NCBI GenBank assembly: GCA_036346275.1
Contig: CM070719.1
Span: 16,223,185 to 16,287,184 of the forward strand
Direction: 5' to 3'
DNA: 64,000 bases
From: Otatea glauca
Taxonomy: Eukaryota > Streptophyta > Magnoliopsida > Poales > Poaceae
Every line of letters starts with the position of its first letter. Position 1 is the first letter of the stretch. A program made the translations under genes and the position numbers. The notes beneath the pieces were generated by a model. The model did not search any database. It was not told the DNA's origin and saw nothing but the letters and a program-made list of their open reading frames with translations. Shown piece by piece: positions 23,340 through 33,760 of the stretch.

Positions 23340-23701
23340 GGCGAAATGGCGACTGGATCTGGCCGACTGACGCAGGTGCCATTAAGTCTAGTTCTCTGTC
23401 GCCAATGGAAATGGCAACAGAGAAAATGAACAGTAAGTCGCCATTTCAGTCGGCGACAGAAATTATAATCGCCAATTTAAATGACGACTAATGGTGTGGA
23501 TCCTAATCGGTGGCTTTATGACTACGATTGACTTACTATCGCCATTCCCAATGGTGGCAATTAAAATTGTCATTTATTAAGGCGACAGGACTCTGTCGCC
23601 GTTGAGAACAGCGACAGAAGTATTTCTGTCATTTTTCGTTTTGACATATTATTTTTATAATTTTTGTTTTTTCGTGTATTATTTAAAAAAATTCCTCACC
23701 C
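23340..23701 (-). repeat. MULE A terminal region with GGCGACAGA motifs
   Basis: Dense direct and inverted copies of GGCGACAGA/TCTGTCGCC and shorter forms (GGCGAC, GTCGCC). On the minus strand the terminus reads GGGTGAGGAATTTTTTTAAA, like the start of copy B (47301) and copy C (31103). These are terminal and subterminal repeats of the MULE family. Confidence 0.65.
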
Positions 23702-25139
23702 AATAACGATGGAAGTCTCCATCAGTGAACCGATAGAGAGAAACAGACGCACAGAGCCTACGTACTTTTTAGTCAGTTCGAAAGTGGTTTAGACCAGCGA
23801 TTTGTAGGCTCCATTGCTGATCAGTTCGCAAATAATTTACATCACGGCAACGCTGCTTTGAAGCAGCACATAGAGACGGTCTCTTCCCCTTAGCCAGCTC
23901 GAAATATGTGCTTAGGTAGCCACCGTAGCTTTTTTCATGGATCTAACTATCCACAAATGTATTACAAAAATAATCATATCTTCTACTGTAGAATGTGTGG
24001 TTGACACATGTCTCATACCGAGAAGTGTGAGCACAGTACATCCTCATAACTGTGCCGTACTTGGTACAGTGAATTGAAATCCCATTCTAAATCAAACGGC
24101 ACCATGATTCATGAACATATTTTTCTTTTGAGTGATTTGGCACTCCATCCGCTAGCCTCCGTCGTGTCATCGAAAAACCCACGAGTGCTCGATATGTAAC
24201 ACTCCATACCTCTGTGCGCAGTCTGATGTTACTTTTGCTACCACAACCACAGCTTTCTCCTTTTCATAAGGCAAGTAATCAAGAATAATTCTAATGAAAT
24301 CTCAATTAATAAAACAGGATCAACAATATATAATGGCTATCCATCTCTAGCATAATTTATCTCCAAATACTCAGAAATAAACTAAAGCATCATAAGCTAC
24401 TAATTAAGTCTTACGATAAATTTAGAGGTGGTTGCAAACTGTGTGCATCATATGTCACTCATCCATGGACGCCTCGACACACACTGAATTTCTCTTGAAA
24501 GGACAAAAAAGCAAGAGTGAAACAAATCTCAGTGAATAGCAACAAGGGCATTCCTGACCATAGGAACGGCAGCAAGTGGAGGGTGAAGTCCGAGAGTTAC
24601 CATCGGGCTAAACGGCCAGCCTGAACAATTTTATTCAAACCAAGGCATTCGCCGGTCTGTAATCAGTGAGCATTCACGCCATGGACGATACCTTCCAGAA
24701 AATAATTGAAAGATCATACGCGGCGTGGACGACTTATTGGGAGGACGCATGCATGCTTCCGAGAGTTTTTGGCTTTTTTTTTCTTTTGTTGTCCCTTAGT
24801 GTTTTTTTTCAACTTTGGCCTCCATCTGAATAAGATTTTAAATCTAACTCATTACTCAACCGCGAAAGGATCCACTGTCGCACGCGCAAGCAACGAGGAA
24901 ACGCCGGGGAAATGGCAAAGGTGGATGATAGTTCCCCAAGCTCTTATGTGGCGCTTCCTGGGATGCGAATGCCATGGACAAAGTGGTCAAAAACCTAAGG
25001 CGTGACCTAAGTTTCGAGTGGCAGATATTAAAAAAGATTCCCAGTATTTGGACTTGTTTTAATTGTACTTCTGTTTCTTCTTGGCACCGGGATTTGAGCA
25101 GTACTGGAGTTGCCCACGCGAGCCAGTGCTATATTATCT
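23702..25139. other. No gene recognised
   Basis: Mixed-composition DNA with short unsupported ORFs (for example 24706-25005 on plus, with a T-run and no domain). I see no repeat structure or coding conservation I can support. Confidence 0.5.
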
Positions 25140-25142
25140 TAA

Positions 25143-25415
25143 GAGCAAGTACAATAGCAAAACCAATTACTGGCTAATAGTAAGTTAAAAATCAGTTTGT
25201 AAAATAACTGTCTCTAAAGGTTGTCTTTAGATGTTGTGCAATAACTATCTTTTCTCTCTTGTACATAAATGATCTACCTATGCTCTCGTGCAAAGCTGGC
25301 TACTATAAATAAGAGCCAGCTCTCTTCTCTCTCCTCTTTTCTCACTCCTCCACATAGATCAAAATTGATGTGCACAGACTAAAAGTCAGCTAACGTGATC
25401 TTATTATACAGGCCC
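25143..25415. mobile_element. Tourist-like MITE (PIF/Harbinger type), 273 bp
   Basis: Imperfect terminal inverted repeats GAGCAAGTACAATAG and, on the other strand, GGGCCTGTATAATAA. Flanked by the trinucleotide TAA (25140-25142 and 25416-25418), the target size of Tourist elements. No coding capacity. Confidence 0.7.
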
Positions 25416-25418
25416 TAA

Positions 25419-26850
25419 TCCCTGATGCTTTTTTTGACCTCCGATCATCAACTTCTTCGCACAATATGACTTATCATCTTGTTAGCACAAGGGGGAGAAA
25501 ATGGGAACGAGTTAATAAATTAACATAAGAAAGTAGGCCCTTTTGAGGCCCACTGCAGCATCACATCAGCCAATGGGCCTCTTGCCGAAAAAGAAAAAGA
25601 TCGAGTAAATTTGGTGTGCGCCTCCTGCCAGCAACAAAAAGGAGTACATGCAAGAACATCTGGATCTGGGAATGCATGCCCCTCACGAAAAGAAAACAAA
25701 GGAATGAACTCAAAAGGAGGCAATGAAAGATGGAATAAAAGGACCCCACTGGGGAGGTTGGAATGGACAGTTTCCAAATCTCTGTCTTTCTTTTCCAGCC
25801 AACTAGTGCAGCTCCTTTGCTGGGTTCGACACCGAAGATCAACGCCAGAAATGGCAGCCAAAACAGCAACAAATTTCAAGCCCTCCAATACAGATATGGG
25901 TAAAGTCACCTATATTTTCAAAAAAAAATTCCAAAACACTAAATCATGTTAAAGAAAAGGGAGATGCTTCTATGCATTACTTTTTAAAAGTTGTACAAAT
26001 ATTAAAGCATGAATGAAGAGTATATGGTGATTACTTACTCTTTATTTTAAGAGATGATGCATAAAAGCAATGCTCATAACTAAAACATAACATAAACAAC
26101 TATGTTACATGTTGCGATAGCATTATGGGCCAGTCTGCGGTTGTTGTGTTATAATGCATTTATTTATTTATTTTTCAAAGTTGGTATATGCAAAAGAAGT
26201 AGTGTGAAAATACGGCGGTTCAATAAAATAAGATTATCACAATTCACCGCAATGCTAACGGGAGCATACGAAAAAAAACAAAGTGCACAGTTAATTGCAC
26301 ATTCGTGTATAAGGAATCAGCACCGAAAGGAAATTCTAAGCGAATCCACCACCAAATATTGGCCTCCCTAAGCTCCCTTGCTCTCCCTCGCTGGCAAATA
26401 ATAATAATAAAAAATAAGGAATCGTAGATAAGAAAATGTGCTGGCGTTTCTCAAGCAGAAGACGTAGCCCAGCTTCTCCCCTGCTTTCATTTACCACACA
26501 GATTGGCGAAAAGGATGAGCAAGCTGCCTACACGCCATAATTTATTGTGCGAATCCACGTACTTTGACAGCTAAATTGCAACCAACGGCGATGACCAAAT
26601 GGGAACTGGACGTGGTAATGGAGGAAAGCAACGTATGGCTGGACATGGCGACGCGAGATTTTGCCACAAAAACAGACGCAGCACGACGGTTGTTGTACGC
26701 CACCGGCACGCGCGAGCACCGCCGCGGCATCATTCTCAGGTATGGTGTCAAACGCTAGTAGTAGGAGTATTACATACTCTGTGTGTCGTCCACAATTTTG
26801 TGACATTTCGTGGATCGTGTCGAGTTTATTATTATTATTATTATCATCTG
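25419..26850. other. No gene recognised
   Basis: ORFs up to about 130 codons overlap on both strands (25520-25952, 26528-26951) but show no domain or consistent frame. A short TTA microsatellite lies at 26827-26843. Confidence 0.5.
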
Positions 26851-27093
26851 CTCCCTCTGTGTTCGAGTATTTGGGACTACTGAGTTTTAATGGCCTCCAA
26901 AGTTTTAACTTTGATATATTTGTAAAATATTATAAAAGTATAATATTATAAAAACATTTGCTATAACAAATCTGGCAGTACCATTTTAATACAACCATAC
27001 AAAATATTTAGAAAAATATTATTGGTCGAAGATTACAATGTTTGGCTCGTCAAAGTCAGAAGTGTCAGGCAAATATTTTGAAACAGTGTCAAG
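26851..27093. mobile_element. Stowaway-like MITE, about 243 bp
   Basis: Left end CTCCCTCTGTGTTCGAGTAT pairs partly with the right end (other strand: ...CACTGTTTCAAAATATTTG). An internal inverted pair AAAGTTTTAACTTTG / CAAAGTCAGAAG is typical of the family. Ends are degraded. Confidence 0.55.
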
Positions 27094-27156
27094 TTTCTGA
27101 AATATATAACACTACTCAGAATTTATAGATATATGTGAGGAATAGACTGAGGACAT

Positions 27157-27412
27157 ACTCCTTCTGTCTTTGAATAGATATTATTTTAGATTCATATGCT
27201 TTCATCAAAGCATATCTATAAAATACTGCATTACTACTTTTATTATATCTTTCAATGGTGTGTACTCTTGTATATAGTAGTAAACGGCATGAGAAATAAT
27301 TAAAGAGAAAGGTAATGAAGGAAAAAAAAAGGTAAAAAGTTATCTTAAAATTGTAAAATGATATGTGTTTAAAATAAAATTTAAAAGCTAAAATTACATA
27401 TATCGAAGGACA
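27157..27412. mobile_element. Stowaway-like MITE, degraded right end
   Basis: Left end ACTCCTTCTGTCTTTGAATA matches the CTCCCTCC-type Stowaway terminus. The right end (ATATATCGAAGGAC) is only weakly complementary. Confidence 0.4.
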
Positions 27413-28154
27413 TGAAATATACCTTACCTTTGGACACGGTTGACAATAGTTACCGCATCACTGTGCAGTGACTATTGCTTGCTTGGGGCCCTCGGACGAA
27501 CGATCCAAGGATCTCTCTCACCTCAGCCATCCGACTGCAGCCTCTTTTGACGTACTGTACCACATGTGGGTGCTGGACGGCTCCGGCGGCCCTAGAGCGA
27601 TCAATCTGAGACGTCCAAGACACGATCTACGGATCAGATCACGTAGCGCTCAGCACACGCCAGATCTACACGAAACAAATCTATGCGTTACATGAGCATA
27701 CAGATTTGTTTGTCTCAACTTTACCTCAGATCCATTCTGTATGTCTATTGGGGCTCATGTGCAGATGTGTGTGCTCCCCATTTCCTCTCTGAATGTACAC
27801 TGCACATTTCTCAGCCTTTTTGCCTAAGATCAAGTGGAATGTACACTACATACACATTTCTGATCTAGATCAGCTCATCATCATCAACACGCGTAGAAGG
27901 TGTGTGTGAATTGGTGTATTGGACCATGCAATCCAAGCACCAATGTAGCAAACACATTCATCATAACCAAAATGTAACTTATATTATGCTTCATATTACT
28001 ACGTCAGTACATCCATTGGTAGGTAGATACATAGATACATACGTAAGTAGCAGCGTGCCCACGTACATTTCTGCCACCCTTAAACCTTGCGGCCGCCTGG
28101 AATGGCCCGCTTCCGCCGTACTTGTCCGAGAAGGCCGGGAAATGCAATGCGTCG
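27413..28154. other. Intergenic, 3' flank of the GIL1-like gene
   Basis: No ORF with support. Contains a near-direct repeat of GAATGTACACT...CACATTTCT at 27792-27860. Likely holds the 3' UTR of the minus-strand gene near 28100, but I see no clear polyadenylation signal. Confidence 0.5.
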
Positions 28155-29624
28155 TCATGGCTGCCACGCCGACTGCGAGAGGTATACTCGGCATTGTATC
28201 ACCGTCCGGCCGACTTTGAACCCAGGTGAGACTGTGAACCCGACGACGCGGTCCACTGCCGGCGCCAACGCTGTCCCGCCGCCATCCTGGCCGTCCGCGT
28301 CGCTGACCCTCTCCATGTACACCTCCGAGAACCGCGCCCCGGCGCGCGCCTGGAAGATGGACGCGCCGTCGTCGTCGCAGCCGGCGCCGCTGTCAAACGC
28401 GAAGAACAGGCAGTGCAGTAGCCAGATGCGGCGCGCCATCTCGGCAAACTTGGCGAACCACGCGGTCTCCGGGAACGCCGTCCCGGCGCTCACAACGTCG
28501 CGCTGCGCCGGTCTCCCGAAGAACGCCGCCTCCATCCGCTCGTGCATCAGGGACAGGTATCTGTCCCGCAAGAACTTGCCAAGCGCGCCCCACCGCTCGC
28601 TCCGCGCGTCGAGGAACGCGGCCGCTGGCGCCGTCTTGAGCTCCGAGAACTCCTCGAAGAAGCGGCGCCGCTCATGGGAGCCCCGGTCCTGCAAAGAGCT
28701 CAAGCTGAAGTCTCTCCGGTGGAAGTTGGTGAACATCTTCAGCGCGACGTAGGACTCGAGCGCGAACTTGGCGTCGTTGGGGTGGCGTAACGGGACGCCC
28801 GGGTGCACGGCGGCGGCCGCCGCGGCGGGATCCCACCCGGCCGGCCGCATTGCGTCGAGCATTGACCTGGCGAAGGAGCGGATGGACTTCACAGTGTGGC
28901 GCAACGCGGTGAGGAAGTGGGTGGCGTTAAGGCCGGAGAGGTGGAGGTCGTCTAACGAGGCGAGGGTGCGCCCCGGGTGGACGCGCTCCTCTAGGGAGCG
29001 CGCGGCGCGGAGCTCGTCGGCGAGCTCGCCCCTTGCACGCTCTGCGTCGGCGTCCCGCGCGCGGAGCTCCGTCTCCAGTTTGCGCGCCGTGATCTCGTAG
29101 GTCCGGAGGAGGTGGCGCTGCTCCTCGGCGTGCGCCGAGAGCTCCGTCGCCGCGTCCTTGGCCGCGCCGGTGGGGTCCCTGACGTACCGCCGCTTGTGGT
29201 CGGAGAGCTTACTGAGCTCCGCGACCAACGCGGCGTCCGCCGACTGTATCGCCTCGGCGTCATAGGGGTGTTGTGCGAGCTGCAGCTGCGCATACGCCGC
29301 CTTCACCGCGGACACCCCGGCGAAGAGGCTCGCGACGAGCGCATGCGCCGCCGGAGACGGCTGCGGCACGCCCCTTTTCTCCGCCGCATTCCTGAAGAAC
29401 GTCTCGAGGGAGTAAGCCGCAGCCAGGTTCCCGGACAGCTTGAGCTTGCTGAGAGAGTTGATGGAGCTGTCAAGCGACTCGTCGTACTCATCACCGGCCA
29501 CAGAGTACGCCACCCCCGCCGCCGCCCCTGCCGTTGCGCGCTTACGTCGGAGGAGCCTCACCAGCCTCCGCGCGAGGCCCCCCGCCTTTTGCTGCGGCGA
29601 CAAGGCCGCCATTGGCGTCTCCAT
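28155..29624 (-). CDS. GIL1/DUF641-family protein (IRK-interacting-like), 489 aa, single exon
   Basis: An uninterrupted 489-codon frame, strongly GC-rich as in many grass genes. The N-terminus is basic (LARRLVRLLRRKR, residues 18-30). A DUF641-type block follows at about residues 92-150 (ALVASLFAGVSAVKAAYAQL, HPYDAEAIQSADAALVAEL). A charged coiled-coil-like segment spans about 160-215. The long C-terminal GIL1/IRKI-like region has SGLNATHFLTALRHTVKSIR and, near the end, RFSEVYMERV and VSPGFKVGRTVIQCRVYLS. Arabidopsis GIL1 acts in light control of gravitropism, and relatives bind receptor kinases; the exact role here is inference. The start at 29624 is the first ATG; a second ATG at codon 5 is possible. 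No signal peptide or membrane helix. Confidence 0.92.
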   Translation of the reverse strand: METPMAALSPQQKAGGLARRLVRLLRRKRATAGAAAGVAYSVAGDEYDESLDSSINSLSKLKLSGNLAAAYSLETFFRNAAEKRGVPQPSPAAHALVASLFAGVSAVKAAYAQLQLAQHPYDAEAIQSADAALVAELSKLSDHKRRYVRDPTGAAKDAATELSAHAEEQRHLLRTYEITARKLETELRARDADAERARGELADELRAARSLEERVHPGRTLASLDDLHLSGLNATHFLTALRHTVKSIRSFARSMLDAMRPAGWDPAAAAAAVHPGVPLRHPNDAKFALESYVALKMFTNFHRRDFSLSSLQDRGSHERRRFFEEFSELKTAPAAAFLDARSERWGALGKFLRDRYLSLMHERMEAAFFGRPAQRDVVSAGTAFPETAWFAKFAEMARRIWLLHCLFFAFDSGAGCDDDGASIFQARAGARFSEVYMERVSDADGQDGGGTALAPAVDRVVGFTVSPGFKVGRTVIQCRVYLSQSAWQP

Positions 29625-31102
29625 TGCTACTACCTTGCTCTCTCACCCCCACTCCTCACTAGCTAGCTACCACCACAGCTTCTTGGCTCCCCCGTGGAGA
29701 GATGAGAAGAGACTAGACGGGGGAATGGGATGGAAATGGAATGGAATAGATTAATTAAGAGAATACTTAGATGGGGTTGTATGCAGGTATGGTACTGACG
29801 TACTGTGGTAGATTAATTAATTAATTAATAGGATAATTAAGGATGCTGTCATGTACTGCATCGTGATTATTCAAGTTGTCAGGGGTACATACAGCTGGGG
29901 AGATGTTTTCCTTTATAATTTGCGGTGGAAGGAAGCACACCGGCATGATTATTCTCCACTTGTTTATCTTTTTTTTTGGGGGGTTTAGGCATGATTATTC
30001 TCCACTTGTTTTTTTTTTCTGGGTTAAGGCTTTATTTTTCATTTTACAGAACATTGGATTAGGATTCCCGGTTTGATGGATAGGCAACATTTTTGTGGCA
30101 TTTCTGAAGTTTTATTTTCAGTCTTAAATATACGCCCTACCAGCAATTAATTTTGGTGGAAATGGCGTTGCAGAACTACAGATAATAGGCAAGAAATATG
30201 TAAATCTTGAAATAAAATGTTGTAGACGGGATAAATTGTTAGTTGTAAAGACCAAATATTTGTGAACTATTTATGCAAGTGAGCGATAAGTGACGAAATA
30301 TTTTAGCACCCCCAAAAATGTAATTTAGAACAAGAGTCTTCATTTTAGTGAAGGTTTCTTTGTTGGCAACATATCTAGTGTAAACTCCGTGAAATTCATG
30401 TGTAAAAGTTTTAAAAAATTCTCAAATAATTACTATACTGCAATCCTGTAAAATTTAAAGATCAAATTTAATGGCATTTGAAAGATATGAAAAAGAATAT
30501 AGAAGCTCATTTCCACTACGTATGGTAATTTTTTTTTTTAAAATAATAAACTTCTGAACGTGAGTTTTATGGAGTTTATATGGTAAGAGAGGTTTATACT
30601 GAATATCTCTTACCACTCGATCAAACTCTGTATCTTTTGTTTTCCGTTATGCAATGGAAAATCGGGTTTTACCCCTGTGTGAAAAACTTAGTGTTTCTTT
30701 GCTTCCTGTCCGCTGGACGATTCCAGTTTATACCGTTACAAAATTTTGGCATGCCTTTGGTTCCTAACGAAAACCAAACTTAGGAGCCAATAAAACATAT
30801 TTTTCACATTTTTTTACAGCAGGCAGCAAATACAAATGCATACCAAATTCCATCCATAGAATGTACCATTTTTACCAGGCAGCAACCTCCATGTCATACA
30901 CTCGTTGTCGAAAACCTTTTTCCTACAAAAAAATCAAGTGGCCGGTAGGCAGTACGGCCAGTACTACCTCGCAACGTCCAACAGGCAAACGGCTAAATCA
31001 TAAGCTAAAGCAAAATGGGCCGTACAGATTCATTCGAAATGATCTTGAAACCAATGAGCCGGAACCACCTGTCAGAAGTCCTTACGACAACAAACAAGCA
31101 CA
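29625..31102. other. Upstream region of the GIL1-like gene, no other gene seen
   Basis: Contains (TTAA) repeats at 29811-29828 and a local duplication of GGCATGATTATTCTCCACTT (near 29942 and 29988). The 5' UTR and promoter of the minus-strand gene should lie at about 29625-30000; a CT/GA-rich stretch lies at 29630-29715. No clear TATA box was recognised. Short ORFs at 30580-31130 have no support. Confidence 0.5.
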
Positions 31103-31152
31103 GGGATCGTGTCTTCCAATTTCGTTTTAAAGAAATATTTTATCAATATTAT
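31103..31152 (+). mobile_element. MULE copy C, terminal fragment (left of Tat insertion)
   Basis: GGGATCGTG...TTTTAAAGAAATATT resembles the terminus of copy B at 47301 (GGGTGAG...TTTTAAATAATACATT). The homology continues at 45311 after the Tat element is removed. Short, so moderate support. Confidence 0.5.
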
Positions 31153-32007
31153 TGTCGGCGTTTCGAGCACCTGACAAATAAATTTGTAAGTCTAAGGGGC
31201 CACGCGTTCCCTCTCTCTGAATGGTTAAACTCAAAAGTCCAAGGTATATACTGGTTCGGGCCGAATGTCCCTACTCCAGTTCGTGTGGCGATGTTGTATT
31301 GCTTTTAGTGCGCATTTGCCGACAAAGAATTACAAGTGAGGGCTGAGGGCTTGAACACAAGAGTGTTTCTTGTTGTCCCCGTGTTCCTCTCCCGGAGGGC
31401 CCTGCCTCCCTTTATATAGGCGGGAGGGGCAGGTTACATTGGAAATTTGGAGAAGGAAGGACGCTGGGACCCTACGCTAGGAGCCCTAGTCTCTTGTCTT
31501 GGTGACTGGTCGTCGTCCGTCTTTGCCCACACCGGGTTTGGTAGGCGGAGCAGCTCGCCGTTTCCTTGGGAAGCGGCGCACCGCCTCTGGAACTCGCTGA
31601 ATCTTGACGTTGCGCGTATGTGGCCCTCGGCGCCGCCTCGGAAGGAGCCCGTGCCGTGTGATCGGTGATGGGATCGGAGTTTTGACTTAAGCAACCCTCA
31701 TGCTGCCTCGGGAAGGGGCCACCTGCCCTGCACGGTCGCTTCGAACGATCCTGTCCGTGGGGCACGTGGCCCTCGGCGAAGGTTGCCTCAGCTTGGTCGG
31801 GGCTCGGGGGAGCCCGACCTATGGCGGGGGTCGGCGTCCCACTTGGTCGGGCTCGCTTGCCTTGATTCGGTCGGGGACGAGCGTCCTTTTGTGGCCCCGC
31901 AGGTCCCTTGGTCGGAGCTGGGCCTGTGGGCGGTTCGTTGGGTCGAGCTGGGCTTGACGCACCGCTTGTCATCTGGGCATTGGGTACCCTCGTATGAGTA
32001 TTCGTCG
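31153..32007 (-). repeat. 3' LTR of Tat element (855 bp)
   Basis: Begins TGTCGGCGTTTCG on plus and ends ...GTATTCGTCG, matching the right LTR along its length. Minus-strand TATA box TATATAAA lies at 31411-31418. The adjacent inner sequence is G-rich on the minus strand (GGGGGTTTGGGG), a possible purine tract. Confidence 0.92.
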
Positions 32008-32347
32008 GTAGCCCCAAACCCCCGAGCGAGTTCGTCAGATACGGTTGGGGGTTGAGCTTGGTTGGTGAGAATCTTGGATGTATGTGGCGACTAGGCCTGG
32101 TCGGGCGACCCGACCGGCCTGGTCGGCTGGTCTCAGCCTGGTGTGCTCCAGCGCATCCGGCGGCTGCCTAAGAGTCGGTCGAGGGCATTCGAACCGCCGA
32201 AAGCTTTTAATTGCTTCGTTGCACGCGCCGCGCATGGCTTGGCGCGTCGTGACCATTCGTCTTCTCCGCCGCTTCGGGACCAGGCGAAGGGCGCTTCGTT
32301 TTCCTACGCTTGACATTTATGCGGAGTCGTTTGATCTTCCTTCCTCC

Positions 32348-32354
32348 GGGTATA
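32348..32354 (+). promoter_or_regulatory. TATA box for small antisense ORF
   Basis: GGGTATATAGAGGC on plus, about 65 bp before the ATG at 32416, in a pyrimidine/GC context typical of plant core promoters. Confidence 0.5.
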
Positions 32355-32415
32355 TAGAGGCACCACCGCTTGCTTGGATAGTTACCCTTAGCCTAGAATC
32401 CTTTTCAATCCGTTA

Positions 32416-32705
32416 ATGGCTTCGACGCCTCCGCTGGTCTTTGGCTTTGGTGATGATGATGAGGTGGAAGAGGAGGATCCTTTGGCCGAGCTCTGGCTGA
32501 ACACGATCAGGTGATGTTCGAATTCTCGGAGGAGGAGGAGGCCGTGGCCTGCGACATTGCTGTGGTCGACGCGTTGCTTGGGGTTGCTCCAAAGCTCTTC
32601 GAGGTGAGGAGCGCCCTCTTAGAGGCAATGGCGCGCGCGCCGGTAGCCGTCAGTGCGTCGGCACTAACGCGATCCGAAAATCGTGATATAGTGCTTTGTT
32701 GTTGA
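32416..32705 (+). pseudogene. Small acidic antisense ORF in Tat 3' region (frameshifted)
   Basis: ATG at 32416 gives MASTPPLVFGFGDDDEVEEE and LAELWLNTIR, then a TGA at 32512. The reading continues one frame over (from 32511) with VMFEFSEEEEAVACDIAVVD and LGVAPKLFEVRSALLEAMA to a stop near 32703. A single missing base near 32510 would explain the break. A TATA box lies upstream and AATAATAAAATTT (32793-32805) could serve polyadenylation. I recognise no domain. It lies on the strand opposite gag-pol, next to the 3' LTR. Confidence 0.55.
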
Positions 32706-32958
32706 GATAGCTCCACCATATCATGTAGCTTTGCGTAGTGTTTGAGCCAGCCGGCCACCTCATGTAGCATTGTAAAGCTTGAGCCTGTCGGCCAATAATA
32801 AAATTTTCCTTTCCTTTGTGACTGTTTGTGTCTTTGTGATGAGCTTGTCTTGGACGTTTTTTCCCAACTAACCCGGCCCTCGAGGTTTGGCAGCCGGTGG
32901 AAGATCGCTCTTCTTGTGTGTGGGCAGTCGGACGCCTTTCTCGTACTCACAACTATTT

Positions 32959-33760
32959 GTCGGGAGGCTCCGGGTGCTCGTTTTAACGTCGTAACTAGAT
33001 GCGGCCTTGGTCGGCTGGGATGACCAGATGCCTCTCGGGAGGTTCCGGTGTCCAAATGCACATTTAGCGTCGTAGCTAGACATGGCCTCGGTCGGCTAGG
33101 ACGACCAGATGCCTCCCGGGAGGTTCTGGTGTCCGAGTGCTAGTTTAACGTCGTAGCTAGGCGGTGCTCGTTTCACGTCGTAGCTGGACGGTGCTCGTTT
33201 TACGTCGTAGCTGGACGGGGCCTTGGTCGGCCAGGGCGACCAGATGCCTCTCGGGAGGTTCTGGTGTCCGAGTACTCGTTTAACGTCGTAGCTTGACGGT
33301 GCCTTGGTCGGCCGGGACGACCAGATGCCTCTCGGGAGGTTCTGGTGTCCGAGTGCTCATTTAACGTCGTAGCTGGACGATGCTCGTTTCACGTTGTAGC
33401 TGGACAGTGCTCATTTCACGTCGTAGCTGGACGGAGCCTTGGTCGGCCGGGACGACCAGATGCCTCTTGGGAGGTTCTGATGTCCGAGTGCTCGTTTAAC
33501 GTCGTAGCTGGACGGGGCCTTGGTCGGCCAGGACGACCAGATGACTCTCGGGAGGTTCTGGTGTTCGAGTGCTCGTTTAACGTCGTAGCTGGAAGGGGCC
33601 TTGGTCGGCCGGGACGACCAGATGCCTCTCGGGAGGTTCTGGTGTCCGAGTGCTCGTTTAACGTCGTAGCTAGACGCGGCCTTGGTCGGCCGGGACGACC
33701 AGATGCCTCTCGGGAGGTTCTGGTGCCCGAGTGCTCGTTTAACGTCGTAGCTGGATTTTG
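32959..33760. repeat. Tandem repeat array, 81-bp unit with 27-bp sub-units
   Basis: The block GATGCCTCTCGGGAGGTTC recurs with starts near 33028, 33108, 33243, 33323, 33459, 33540, 33621 and 33702. Spacings are 80-81 or 135-136 bp. The long spacings contain two extra 27-bp sub-units of the type GCTCGTTTCACGTCGTAGC. Since 81 and 27 are multiples of three, long ORFs appear on both strands (33345-33944 plus, 33411-33887 minus); these are by-products of the repeat. Confidence 0.9.

Larger units (their letters stand above)
1..23701 (-). mobile_element. MULE copy A (Mutator-like element), split by nested LTR insertions
   Basis: Three separated minus-strand pieces (1-1884, 5355-5689, 21942-23701) encode successive parts of one MuDR-type transposase. 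They become colinear when the two LTR insertions between them are removed. Each insertion is flanked by a 5-bp duplication (TGTCC at 1880-1884 and 5355-5359; GGTCC at 5685-5689 and 21942-21946). The outer 5' end is placed at about 23701, where the sequence reads GGGTGAG on the minus strand, matching the start of copy B at 47301. The 3' end lies left of the window, so the element's own target duplication cannot be seen. The order of events is inference from the nesting. Confidence 0.85.

Noticed and set aside
28087..29754. Several ORFs of 80-220 codons opposite and overlapping the GIL1-like gene
   Set aside because: Shadows of a GC-rich gene; no domains, and the minus frame explains the composition.
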